The translations under genes were made by a program, and so were the position numbers. Positions 18,662 to 26,849 of a stretch of DNA of 64,000 nucleotides are shown piece after piece; position 1 is the first letter of the stretch; every line of letters begins with the position of its first letter. The notes below the pieces were generated by a model. The model made no database searches, was not told the DNA's origin, and saw only the letters and a list, made by a program, of their open reading frames with translations. The DNA comes from Psychrobacter alimentarius (GTDB lineage: Bacteria > Pseudomonadota > Gammaproteobacteria > Pseudomonadales > Moraxellaceae): contig NZ_CP014945.1 of assembly GCF_001606025.1 (NCBI RefSeq), forward strand, positions 806,001-870,000, read 5' to 3'.

Positions 18662-18905
18662 TCGTAAAGCTGGCGTACAATAATAAAATCATGAGAGAAC
18701 AATAATATAGTTGGGTCGAAATAAAACAGATACGTGAATAGCCACGTGCTACTGGTATAAATGTTCCTTGCGTGCTGCTAAACAGAGGCGGCGCAACATT
18801 CATCTCAGTAGCACTGTATCGGTTTTAAAGTAAATCGACTATATATGAGCGTATTTGGTACGCTGACTCAATCAATAGCAATAGGCATAACAATTAGGAA
18901 CAACC

Positions 18906-20204
18906 ATGATGCAAAAAACGGATTCAAATTTATCGCAGGCTACAACGAAAGAAGCAGTCACTGAGCAGCAGGTGCTTATCGCTGGAGGGGGGCATGTAGG
19001 CTTGTCCTTTGCATTGCTATTGGCGCATCATGGCATCGCTAGCACCTTATTAGAAAAAAACCGTTATCCAGTCATTAGTCCTACCGATGATAGAACACGC
19101 AGTCATTATTTAGACAGTCGCAATACCGCACTATCACGCCGTACAGTACAGATTTATCAAGAAATTGGTCTGTGGGATGAGCTACAAAGCCATGCGTGTC
19201 GCATCGATACGGTGCAGATTAGTGAGCAGGGTAGCTTTGGGCGTGCTCAATTGAATAAAGCGGAAGAAAAGGTCGAATCGTTTGGGCAAGTGATCGAAAA
19301 TGCGTGGCTCGGACGTAAGCTGTTATTGGCGGCTCAACAAGAGCCATTGATTACGCTGATTGATGGCGCCAACGTGATAGCAGTTGAACAGCATGTCAAC
19401 AGTGTCACACTCAGCTTTAACCAAGATGGCGAAGAACAAAATGAGCAGCAATTGCAAGCCAGTGTTTTGGTCGCTTGTGATGGACGTGACTCTTCGGTGC
19501 GTCAGCTACTAGATATTGGTACGACGACTTATGATTATGGACAAAGCGCGATTGTCGGTGTGGTTGAGACAGACAAACCTCATCTCCATACCGCCATTGA
19601 ACGCTTTAGTCCGGCAGGTCCATTAGCGGTGCTGCCATTGACGGATCCAGAGGGCGATGGTAATGATGCACATCAAGAAGGCTACAGACGCTCAGTCGTT
19701 TGGATATGTCCAAAAGGGGAAGAGACGCAGTATCTAGAAGATGATGCGCATTTTCTGACGACGTTACAGCAAGGATTTGAACAACGGGCAGGCACGTTTA
19801 GGGCTGCTGGTCGACGCGGCGCGTATCCATTGACCCGAGTATTGGCGGATAGGCAGGTGGTGGGTCGCTGCGTCATCATGGGTAATGCCGCTCATACTCT
19901 ACACCCTGTGGCAGGGCAAGGTTTTAACCTTTGTATGAGAGACGCTCATGTCTTGGCGCAAATGATGAATGTACAAGTGTTAAGAGGCGACGACATTGGA
20001 AACACGCAATTGCTCCAACGCTATGAGAAAGCCAGAAAAGCGGATCAAAAACGAGTCATCCGCTTTTGTGATGCCGTGGTGCATGGCTTTACACATACCA
20101 ATCCAGCCGTGAAGCTAGCGCGAAACGTGGCTTTGGTTGCGTTTGACAAACTACCCAATATTAAACCATTAGTGGCCACTTATGCGATGGGCTTAAAATC
20201 TTAA
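18906..20204 (+). CDS. ubiH: FAD-dependent 2-octaprenyl-6-methoxyphenol hydroxylase-like protein (UbiH family)
   Basis: Flavin monooxygenase of the UbiH/UbiF/UbiI/VisC family that hydroxylates the aromatic ring during ubiquinone synthesis. The N-terminal FAD site is LIAGGGHVGLSFALLLA, the DG motif reads LVACDGRDSSVRQ, and the second FAD motif is GNAAHTLHPVAGQGFNL, which fits UbiH best. The length of 432 aa is slightly longer than the usual 390-400, mostly from a polar first 25 residues. Ribosome site: TTAGGAA before ATG 18906 (a second ATG follows immediately). The next gene is a paralogue 85 bases downstream, forming a pair often found together. Confidence 0.88.
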   Translation: MMQKTDSNLSQATTKEAVTEQQVLIAGGGHVGLSFALLLAHHGIASTLLEKNRYPVISPTDDRTRSHYLDSRNTALSRRTVQIYQEIGLWDELQSHACRIDTVQISEQGSFGRAQLNKAEEKVESFGQVIENAWLGRKLLLAAQQEPLITLIDGANVIAVEQHVNSVTLSFNQDGEEQNEQQLQASVLVACDGRDSSVRQLLDIGTTTYDYGQSAIVGVVETDKPHLHTAIERFSPAGPLAVLPLTDPEGDGNDAHQEGYRRSVVWICPKGEETQYLEDDAHFLTTLQQGFEQRAGTFRAAGRRGAYPLTRVLADRQVVGRCVIMGNAAHTLHPVAGQGFNLCMRDAHVLAQMMNVQVLRGDDIGNTQLLQRYEKARKADQKRVIRFCDAVVHGFTHTNPAVKLARNVALVAFDKLPNIKPLVATYAMGLKS

Positions 20205-20289
20205 ATTTAAAAGTCTATCGGCGTAGATTGTGTTAAATAATGAAGCGATAAATACTATGAGCAAACCACCGCTCAATAAAGGATATTCC

Positions 20290-21549
20290 ATGAAAAACAA
20301 CCATACATTGATTATAGGTAGCGGTATCGTTGGTGCCACGCTTGCATTAAAGCTGGCACAAGCAAAAATGCCAGTGACTTTGATTGATGCTCGTCCTGCA
20401 CGTGATGAATCAATGTGGCAAGCGGTATTGAATAAGCGCGATGCCCGTGTCTATGCGCTAAGCTTAGCCAGTATCCATCTGCTAGAAGACGTAGGGGCGT
20501 GGCAAAAAATTGCGGCCTCCAAACGCAAAGCAGACTATTCGCAAATGCAAGTATGGCAATTGAATGGTATGGGCGAGTTGCTATTCGGTGATAGCGATAG
20601 CCAAAACGTCGCGCCTGACATACTGGGTAGCATGGTTGAGCCTGCCGTCATTGAACATGCACTGTGGCAGCGCATCAATGACGAGACAGTCAGTGACTAT
20701 CTCACCGTTGTCGCAGGTCAAAAAGTGGTGAACATGGATTGGCTTGGTACTGATAAAGGCTATCGTGTGACTTTAAACGACGGCACAATCATTGAGGCCG
20801 CGCTAGTGGTTGGCGCAGATGGTCGAAACTCCTTTGTGCGTCAACAAGCTGGCATTGGGCTTGATACCTTAGATTATCATCAAACTGCGATTTGCTGTGC
20901 CATTCAGACAGAAAAGCCGCATCAAGCGACGGCGCGCCAAGCCATGCTGCCTACGGGGACTTTAGCCTTATTGCCTTTGGCTGATATTACAGATACGGAC
21001 AAAGCCAATCCACACTACTGGCAGTCAGTCGTTTGGACATTGCCGCGCAATCAAGCACTGTCACTACTGGAAGAAGAGGATCGCTTTATCGCGGATAAGC
21101 TTGCGGCTGCGACGAACTATGAGCTTGGCGCTATCCAGCAAATTGAATCAATCGCCAGTTTCCCATTAATGGCACAACAAGCGAAGAGCTATGTCGCTGA
21201 TAATTTAGTCTTAATCGGTGATGCAGCGCATGGCGTCCATCCGCTAGCAGGTCAGGGGTTGAACCTCGGTATGCTCGATGTGCAAGTATTGAGTAAGCAG
21301 TTAACCCATGACTTTGCCCGTAGTGGCAGTAAGCTTTGGGGTAGCATTCAGACTTTACGTGTTTATGAGCGCTCGCGACGTCCGCACAATAGCTTGATGA
21401 TGCACAGTTTTTCTGCGCTTAACTGGCTGTTTGCAGGGTCACTTGCTCAAGCTCGTCCTGTGCAGCAAATCCGTAATGAAGGCATGTACCGCGTCGGTAA
21501 AATCAAGCCATTGATGCGCTTGTTTGCAAAGCAGGCGAGTGGGGTGTAG
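20290..21549 (+). CDS. FAD-dependent ubiquinone-pathway hydroxylase (UbiF/UbiI/VisC-like)
   Basis: Second flavin hydroxylase of the same family, presumably acting at another ring position in ubiquinone synthesis. Motifs: LIIGSGIVGATLALKLA for FAD, VVGADGRNSFVRQQAGI, and GDAAHGVHPLAGQGLNLG, which is closer to UbiF/UbiI than to UbiH. The start is set at ATG 20290 because AAAGGA lies at the right distance and the Rossmann motif follows within ten residues; the frame is open further up to a GTG at 20230, but that adds an unlikely 20-residue leader. The product is 419 aa. Which position it hydroxylates cannot be read from sequence alone. A lipoprotein gene follows after 17 bases. Confidence 0.88.
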   Translation: MKNNHTLIIGSGIVGATLALKLAQAKMPVTLIDARPARDESMWQAVLNKRDARVYALSLASIHLLEDVGAWQKIAASKRKADYSQMQVWQLNGMGELLFGDSDSQNVAPDILGSMVEPAVIEHALWQRINDETVSDYLTVVAGQKVVNMDWLGTDKGYRVTLNDGTIIEAALVVGADGRNSFVRQQAGIGLDTLDYHQTAICCAIQTEKPHQATARQAMLPTGTLALLPLADITDTDKANPHYWQSVVWTLPRNQALSLLEEEDRFIADKLAAATNYELGAIQQIESIASFPLMAQQAKSYVADNLVLIGDAAHGVHPLAGQGLNLGMLDVQVLSKQLTHDFARSGSKLWGSIQTLRVYERSRRPHNSLMMHSFSALNWLFAGSLAQARPVQQIRNEGMYRVGKIKPLMRLFAKQASGV

Positions 21550-21566
21550 CAATATAAGGAAAAAAC

Positions 21567-22274
21567 GTGGCTAAAAAGTTATGTGAAACGATAGTGGTTT
21601 TGGTAAGCGTTCTAGCATTATTGGGGTGTCAAACATCATTAAAAAATATTGAGCCAAACCAAATTATCGAAGGAACACCTATTACCTTATTGCCAGAAGC
21701 TCCTGATTCAGACGTTGTTGGGGTGCTTGATGACATCGATCACTGTCCAAATACACCTAAAAATGTCTCAGTAGATGAGCTTGGCTGCCCGATGCCTGTT
21801 GACTTAATGGATCTCATTACAATGGATATGAGAATATTCTTTAAGCGTAATAGCAATGAGCTACAATCGAAGTATTTTCCAGAACTGGAAAAAGTAACTG
21901 ATAAAATGCTAACCAGTCCTGATCTGGATCTGGTGGTCGTACTATCTGGTCATACCTCTGAGCCTGAAGCACTGCAATTAACGATGACTGGTGAAAATCT
22001 CAAACAGAGAGCAGGCGGCCAATTTCAATTGGGACGTAAGCGGGCACAGTTAGTAAAAAGCTACTTAATCAATAAAGGTGTGCCTACTAGTAAAATTTAT
22101 AGTTTTGATTGCGCCGATAATATGCAAGTTACGCCCAATGATACCGAGGAAGGTACACTAATGAATCAGCGTGTCTATGGGAAGGCACTACCAGCCTATG
22201 ACTTTTTCAATGGTCAAGGTCATGGGCAGATGGACTCGTTTGACAGATACAAAGCCTTTTGTCAGCAGTTTTAG
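21567..22274 (+). CDS. OmpA-like lipoprotein with degenerate thrombospondin type-3 loop (copy 1)
   Basis: A 235-aa predicted lipoprotein. The signal peptide ends in LALLGC, with the lipid-bearing Cys at 21. Residues 50-75 hold one type-3-like Asp loop (PDSDVVGVLDDIDHCP), with Val where acidic or Gly residues are normal. An OmpA-like C-terminal domain follows (about 85-215: GHTSEP, LGRKRAQLVKSYLINKGV, NQRVYG). The Asp that contacts peptidoglycan in classic OmpA domains (GHTD) is Ser here. The start is GTG 21567 with TAAGGA upstream. It is immediately followed by a paralogue, and both may be transcribed from the ubi genes. Confidence 0.8.
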   Translation: MAKKLCETIVVLVSVLALLGCQTSLKNIEPNQIIEGTPITLLPEAPDSDVVGVLDDIDHCPNTPKNVSVDELGCPMPVDLMDLITMDMRIFFKRNSNELQSKYFPELEKVTDKMLTSPDLDLVVVLSGHTSEPEALQLTMTGENLKQRAGGQFQLGRKRAQLVKSYLINKGVPTSKIYSFDCADNMQVTPNDTEEGTLMNQRVYGKALPAYDFFNGQGHGQMDSFDRYKAFCQQF

Positions 22275-22285
22275 GAAGAAAAGTC

Positions 22286-22933
22286 ATGTCAAATAAGTTA
22301 TGGGCAACGATAACCACTATAGCAGTACTCACCTCGACGCTCGCAGCGTGCCAAACGCCATTAAAAAGCACTGCGCTAAATCAAAGTATCGAAGAATTAC
22401 CTATTACCTTAGTACCAGATATCCCAGACTCAGACGGTGATGGGGTGCTTGACGATAGAGACGAGTGTCCTGAAACGCCTTTAAATGTAGTAGATAAGCT
22501 TGGTTGTTCGATGCCGATGGATCTAATGAGTCTTATTACAATGGAATATCGGGCCTTTTTTGCAAAAGGTAGTAGTGAATTAGCACTTGAGTATCAGTTT
22601 GAGCTAGATAGAGTGGCAATGCAGATGAAAAAATACGATATCGCTACCATGAAAATTGATGCTCACATCTCAGAAGATGAGCTCGACCAAGTTTCTAATT
22701 CTCTGAGCAGAGATAGAGGGCTTATGGTTAAGAACTACCTTATTTTAAAACACGACATTGAACCTAGTCGTTTGAGTACTTTTGATTGTAGCATTAGAGC
22801 GCCTATTGCACCCTCTGATACCGAAGAAGGCAAATCCTTTAACCGCCGTGTTTATGGACTAGTCAAAGAGCCAAAAGTAAACGCTTATAATGATCTGGTT
22901 GATTTAGCTTCAAAGATATGTGTCGAGTTTTAA
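22286..22933 (+). CDS. OmpA-like lipoprotein with thrombospondin type-3 loop (copy 2)
   Basis: Tandem paralogue of the preceding gene: both begin, after the lipid Cys, with CQTxLK...NQxIExxPITLxP..PDSD. The lipobox is TLAAC, with Cys 22. The Asp loop is intact here (DSDGDGVLDDRDECP), so calcium binding is plausible. The OmpA-like domain (about 75-205) is degenerate: the GHTD region reads DAHISED, and only SRDRGLMVKNYLI and NRRVYG are recognisable. I use ATG 22286, with AGGAAG upstream; the frame extends into the previous gene but that start would overlap its end. The product is 215 aa. It converges on lysO. Confidence 0.8.
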   Translation: MSNKLWATITTIAVLTSTLAACQTPLKSTALNQSIEELPITLVPDIPDSDGDGVLDDRDECPETPLNVVDKLGCSMPMDLMSLITMEYRAFFAKGSSELALEYQFELDRVAMQMKKYDIATMKIDAHISEDELDQVSNSLSRDRGLMVKNYLILKHDIEPSRLSTFDCSIRAPIAPSDTEEGKSFNRRVYGLVKEPKVNAYNDLVDLASKICVEF

Positions 22934-22960
22934 ATCGTAGTCAATCTTAACAACTTGCAC

Positions 22961-23872
22961 TTATCCAAGCGCCGAAAAAAACACCATTAACACTGGCGAG
23001 ACAATATTAATAATAAAGCCAAAACTGATTGCCAGTGGCACGACTTTTAGACCACCTGATTGCTGGATAATCGGCAAAGTAAAATCCAAGCTTGTCGCGC
23101 CACCAAGCCCAACAGCAGCAGAAGGATACTTGCGCATAAAGACTGGAATAAAGAGTAACGCAAAAAACTCGCGTACCAAATCATTAAATAGCGCGACACT
23201 GCCCCAAACTGCGCCATAAGCATCAGTCATCACAATCGCTGAGAGCGAATACCAGCCAAATCCTGACGCCAACGCTAAACCTTTTGCCCATGACACATCC
23301 GTAAATAATAAAGCAAAAATCAGTCCGCCGACTAACACCGATAACGTAAAGATGATACTCATCTCCACGCCGCGTCTATTCAATAGCACCTCTTTTAAGG
23401 TGATGCCTGACCCTTTTAAGCCAATACCGACCAATAAAATCAGTATCATCAATAGTACAGTCATAGTGTTTTCAGGTGGCATGTAGTCAGCTGGTAATAA
23501 ATACCCAATTATCATGCCAATCGCCACACAAAATACTTGTGCTAAGCTGCCACGAATACTGACGCGATGCGCTTTTGACTTTATGCTGGGTTTTTTAGCA
23601 TGCCATGGACGCATGTGGTCAAACAACATAAGAGCGAATAAACCTGTGCCAACCGTGAGTATCGATAAGACCGTCACGTATAAAGCGATCTCGCCAATCT
23701 GACTGCCTAAGCCTTCCACTTGCGACAGCTCAATACCAATGAGTCCCAAGATGACAAACACCAAATAAGACAGGCCTTTGTCTGCAAACTTGGTCATGGT
23801 TGGGTTAGAAGGAATGGCAAAACCAATGAACATTGGCATCAATACCAAAACAAGAGTGATTAGGCTGTGCAT
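22961..23872 (-). CDS. lysO: Lysine exporter LysO family protein
   Basis: Inner-membrane protein of the LysO (YbjE, DUF340) family, which exports L-lysine in E. coli. The 303-aa product has about eight hydrophobic segments. It contains the family stretches LVGIGLKGSGITL and SGFGWYSLSAIVMTDAYG, and ends in PLAISFGFIINIVSPVLM. Length matches the family. The start ATG at 23872 has only a weak ribosome site. It is divergent from the lipid fusion gene, with a 202-base spacer. Confidence 0.88.
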   Translation of the reverse strand: MHSLITLVLVLMPMFIGFAIPSNPTMTKFADKGLSYLVFVILGLIGIELSQVEGLGSQIGEIALYVTVLSILTVGTGLFALMLFDHMRPWHAKKPSIKSKAHRVSIRGSLAQVFCVAIGMIIGYLLPADYMPPENTMTVLLMILILLVGIGLKGSGITLKEVLLNRRGVEMSIIFTLSVLVGGLIFALLFTDVSWAKGLALASGFGWYSLSAIVMTDAYGAVWGSVALFNDLVREFFALLFIPVFMRKYPSAAVGLGGATSLDFTLPIIQQSGGLKVVPLAISFGFIINIVSPVLMVFFSALG

Positions 23873-24074
23873 GGTGGTAGGCTCGCAGCATTTTTAATAG
23901 GGCATTTTGGACAAGCCGACGATTGTAGCACACTGGGTCATAATGGTGGCACGTGCGTCAAAGGGTGATGCATACGCCCCAGTTGATTGATGAAAAAAGA
24001 ATATAATAATGACAAGCATTTACCTGATAAACATTTGTTGTTACATTAGAGTATTCAGATAGCTGATCTTTATT

Positions 24075-26849
24075 ATGTCACTTTACCAACTCAAGTCTCA
24101 ATTTCAAGATCAGCTGCGCCCTGTTAGCGATATGCTGGTTAAGCATCATTGTACTGCAAATCAAGTGACTATCAGCGCGGTCGTGTTAAGCATGGGTACG
24201 GCTTATGTGATTGCGACGCGGGCAGGAGAGAGTCCACGTTTATGGTTATCATTGCCTTTGTCTTTGTTCATGCGTATGGCGCTAAATGCAATCGACGGCA
24301 TGATGGCACGTGAGCATGGACAGGCATCGACAATGGGTGCCTTACTCAATGAAGCAGGCGATCTGGTAGCAGATACGGCATTTTTTATCAGCATTTTGCC
24401 GCATTTGAATCAGACGACAATATCGGGCGCTCATAATCATGGCTCTTATCAGCAGCATATTGCCAGTTTGTCCTTATTAAGCATCAGTACAGAGCTGTTG
24501 GCAATTGGTAGTAATATAGGTTTCCAAGAGCGAGGCAATCAAGGGCCACTAGGAAAAAGCGATCGTGCGTTATTGCTTGGGGTGCTTGGTACGGTGATGG
24601 GGATGAAGTTACCGCTCACGCGTTTAAGTGCTTGTCTATCACCATTGTTCATCATCTCAGAAGCATTACTCATCAAAACGTGTCTAAACCGCTTACGGTT
24701 TATCGCTGAGCTTTATCTGCGAAGTAATCCACCCCAACTTCGGTCAAACCGCGCAGTTTTTTTGAGTCATGCCGATGACAATACATTCGAGCAATTGCTT
24801 ACTAAGAAAATACAGTTACCTTTAAAGCATACTTCATCAAAATTAGATACTCTCTCAGAGATAACTCACGCATCGACTCCCCATCATTTGGATATTCAAA
24901 CCATGGCTAAGCCTTCATCACCTCATTATTTTCATCAATCGGCATGTGATCAGACACTGCCCATCAGTGGCGAAAGCTGTTTTAATGCTTACGATGGCAC
25001 GGCGATCTATTACCGTTATTGGTTGACCATGCCGATAGCTGACATAAAACTACAAGCAGCCAATCAGTTATTACGCCAAGTAATTTTGTTACACCGTGGG
25101 CATGAACATTCGGGACGACTGGCAGAGCTTGGTGTACAGTTTGCAAGGGCAGGTTATCAGGTATTTGCATGGGATGCGCGTGGTAATGGACGTTCAGGTG
25201 GCATCAAAGATCATGCTGATAGCGTCACAGAGCTTGAACGAGATTTGAATGATTTTGTGCAGTTGGTCAGAGCGCAGACGGGCATAGCTATCGAAGACAC
25301 GTTGATTGTGGCGAGCAGCATAGGGGCTGTGTTAGCAGCAGCATGGGTACACGATTATGCACCCAACATCCGCGGGATGATACTGGGTACACCTGCGCTT
25401 AATATTCGCTTGTATATGCCGTTTGCCATTCCAACGCTAAAAGTAGCACGTACCCTTGGTGTGATGTCTCGTGTGAGCAGTTATGTGAAGGCGCAGGTGC
25501 TCACTCATGATAAGGCAGCGCAGGAAGCATACAATGCCGATCCGCTAATATCGAGTAGTATCTCAACGGATCTGTTGATTGACACTCACGCCACAGGGCA
25601 GCGTTTGCTCGACGATGCTGCTGCTATTACTGCGCCTGTTTTTGTGTTGTGTGCCGGCAAAGATTATGTGGTAGATAAACAAGCTGAGCGTAATTTTTAT
25701 GAAGCCATTAATACACCTATCAAGCGCTGGCAGCTATACCCAGACAGCTATCATGCTATTTTTCATGAGACCAATAGAGCGGATGTGTTTGCAGATTGTC
25801 TTGATTTTGCTGAGCAAGTATTTGCAACGTCAGTACAAATACCAGATCTAAATGATGCGCATCTTGCCAGCGCCAGCAAGGACAAAGTCGATCGTTTAGC
25901 GATTAAGCCATTTAATCCAAGCTTTGCTATCACGCGCTTTGCCATGCAAAAATTTGGTCATGTCAGTCAAGCCATCTCGGCAGGGCTTGAGCACGGTTTT
26001 GACTCTGGCAGCTCATTGGATCAAGTGTACAATAATACCCCAAGTGGACGTGGTACAGTTGGGCGTGCCATAGATAAGTTCTATTTAAATAATATTGGTT
26101 GGCAAGGAATCCGAGTACGACGCAAGCACTTATTAGAATTAGCAGGTGAGGCGATCGCGCATGTACAAATGCAGAAAGAGGCTAAAGACGGTCAGCATGC
26201 CCTTATCTCTGAACAGCCAAAGCATATCCCAAGATCATATACTCCAAAACTATTAGATATTGCGAGTGGTCACGGCGTTTACGTATTTGATTTGCTGGAA
26301 AAGTTTGACAATTTACATGCTGAGCTGCGTGATTATGAGATCCATAATGTACAGGCCCTACAATCCAAAGCAGAACGTTTGGATATGGGCAATCGCGTGG
26401 TAACTTATCAAAAAAATGCATTTGATAGCAGTAGTTATCATAACAGTAATGCTGATACACCTGCATTTGATATTGCTATTGCTTCAGGGGTATTTGAGCT
26501 GTTTTCTGATAACACATTACTTGCGACAGCGCTGGCAGGGATGTACGCCAGTCTTCAGGCGGGTGGGTATCTTATTTATACCAATCAACCTTGGCATCCT
26601 GAGCAAGAATTTATCAGCAAAACCTTGAATAATCATCGCGGCAGTAGTTGGGTGATGCGTTGTCGCTCGCAGGCAGAAATGGATCAACTGGTTGAGCGTG
26701 CAGGTTTTGAAAAAGTATCTATGCGTATCGATAAGTTTGGTATTTTTACGGTGTCATTGGCAAAAAAACCACTTAATGCTGACAAAGATAGTGAGGCACC
26801 CCTAAAAGACAGTAAAACTGAGTCTACCAAACATCATGAGAGCCGGTAA
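24075..26849 (+). CDS. Three-domain fusion: CDP-alcohol phosphatidyltransferase, alpha/beta hydrolase, SAM methyltransferase (YnbA-YnbC fusion)
   Basis: A 924-aa protein joining three activities. Residues 1-215 are a membrane CDP-alcohol phosphatidyltransferase domain: the core reads NAIDGMMAREHGQ followed by LNEAGDLVAD, close to the usual DxxDGxxAR signature but with Asn at the first and third Asp positions. A polar linker (about 220-290) follows. Residues 298-590 are a monoacylglycerol-lipase-like hydrolase (LHRGHEHSGRL, AWDARGNGRSGG, nucleophile region VASSIGAV, Asp in CAGKDYVVD, His in SYHAIFHE). Residues 720-900 are a class I methyltransferase (LLDIASGHGVYVFDLL). In E. coli the first domain is YnbA and the last two are YnbC, as separate proteins. 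The substrate lipid is unknown. The stop overlaps the next start as TAATG. Confidence 0.88.
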   Translation: MSLYQLKSQFQDQLRPVSDMLVKHHCTANQVTISAVVLSMGTAYVIATRAGESPRLWLSLPLSLFMRMALNAIDGMMAREHGQASTMGALLNEAGDLVADTAFFISILPHLNQTTISGAHNHGSYQQHIASLSLLSISTELLAIGSNIGFQERGNQGPLGKSDRALLLGVLGTVMGMKLPLTRLSACLSPLFIISEALLIKTCLNRLRFIAELYLRSNPPQLRSNRAVFLSHADDNTFEQLLTKKIQLPLKHTSSKLDTLSEITHASTPHHLDIQTMAKPSSPHYFHQSACDQTLPISGESCFNAYDGTAIYYRYWLTMPIADIKLQAANQLLRQVILLHRGHEHSGRLAELGVQFARAGYQVFAWDARGNGRSGGIKDHADSVTELERDLNDFVQLVRAQTGIAIEDTLIVASSIGAVLAAAWVHDYAPNIRGMILGTPALNIRLYMPFAIPTLKVARTLGVMSRVSSYVKAQVLTHDKAAQEAYNADPLISSSISTDLLIDTHATGQRLLDDAAAITAPVFVLCAGKDYVVDKQAERNFYEAINTPIKRWQLYPDSYHAIFHETNRADVFADCLDFAEQVFATSVQIPDLNDAHLASASKDKVDRLAIKPFNPSFAITRFAMQKFGHVSQAISAGLEHGFDSGSSLDQVYNNTPSGRGTVGRAIDKFYLNNIGWQGIRVRRKHLLELAGEAIAHVQMQKEAKDGQHALISEQPKHIPRSYTPKLLDIASGHGVYVFDLLEKFDNLHAELRDYEIHNVQALQSKAERLDMGNRVVTYQKNAFDSSSYHNSNADTPAFDIAIASGVFELFSDNTLLATALAGMYASLQAGGYLIYTNQPWHPEQEFISKTLNNHRGSSWVMRCRSQAEMDQLVERAGFEKVSMRIDKFGIFTVSLAKKPLNADKDSEAPLKDSKTESTKHHESR

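Larger units (their letters stand above)
18180..18905. other. 726-base non-coding gap between phoH and ubiH
   Basis: A long A+T-rich spacer between divergent genes. It holds the heptamer array (18317-18400), a short hairpin GGATAT/ATATCC (18541-18557), a TTGACA-17-TTATGT promoter-like pair (18563-18591), and a 12-codon micro-ORF at 18623-18661 with an AAGGAAAAGG sequence just upstream. No larger credible protein is encoded on either strand. The phoH promoter should lie between 18192 and 18316, and the ubiH promoter towards 18830-18890. Confidence 0.6.

Noticed and set aside
18621-18803. 60-codon minus-strand reading frame in the phoH-ubiH gap
   Set aside because: No ribosome site, atypical residue make-up, and no motif. 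Treated as chance.
18906-21549. The two flavin hydroxylases as a recent gene duplication
   Set aside because: Their motifs differ as UbiH differs from UbiF/UbiI, an old split found in many proteobacteria, not a local duplication.
24002-24007. TATAAT box as a full promoter for the lipid fusion gene
   Set aside because: The -10 match is perfect, but no acceptable -35 lies at 16-18 bases.
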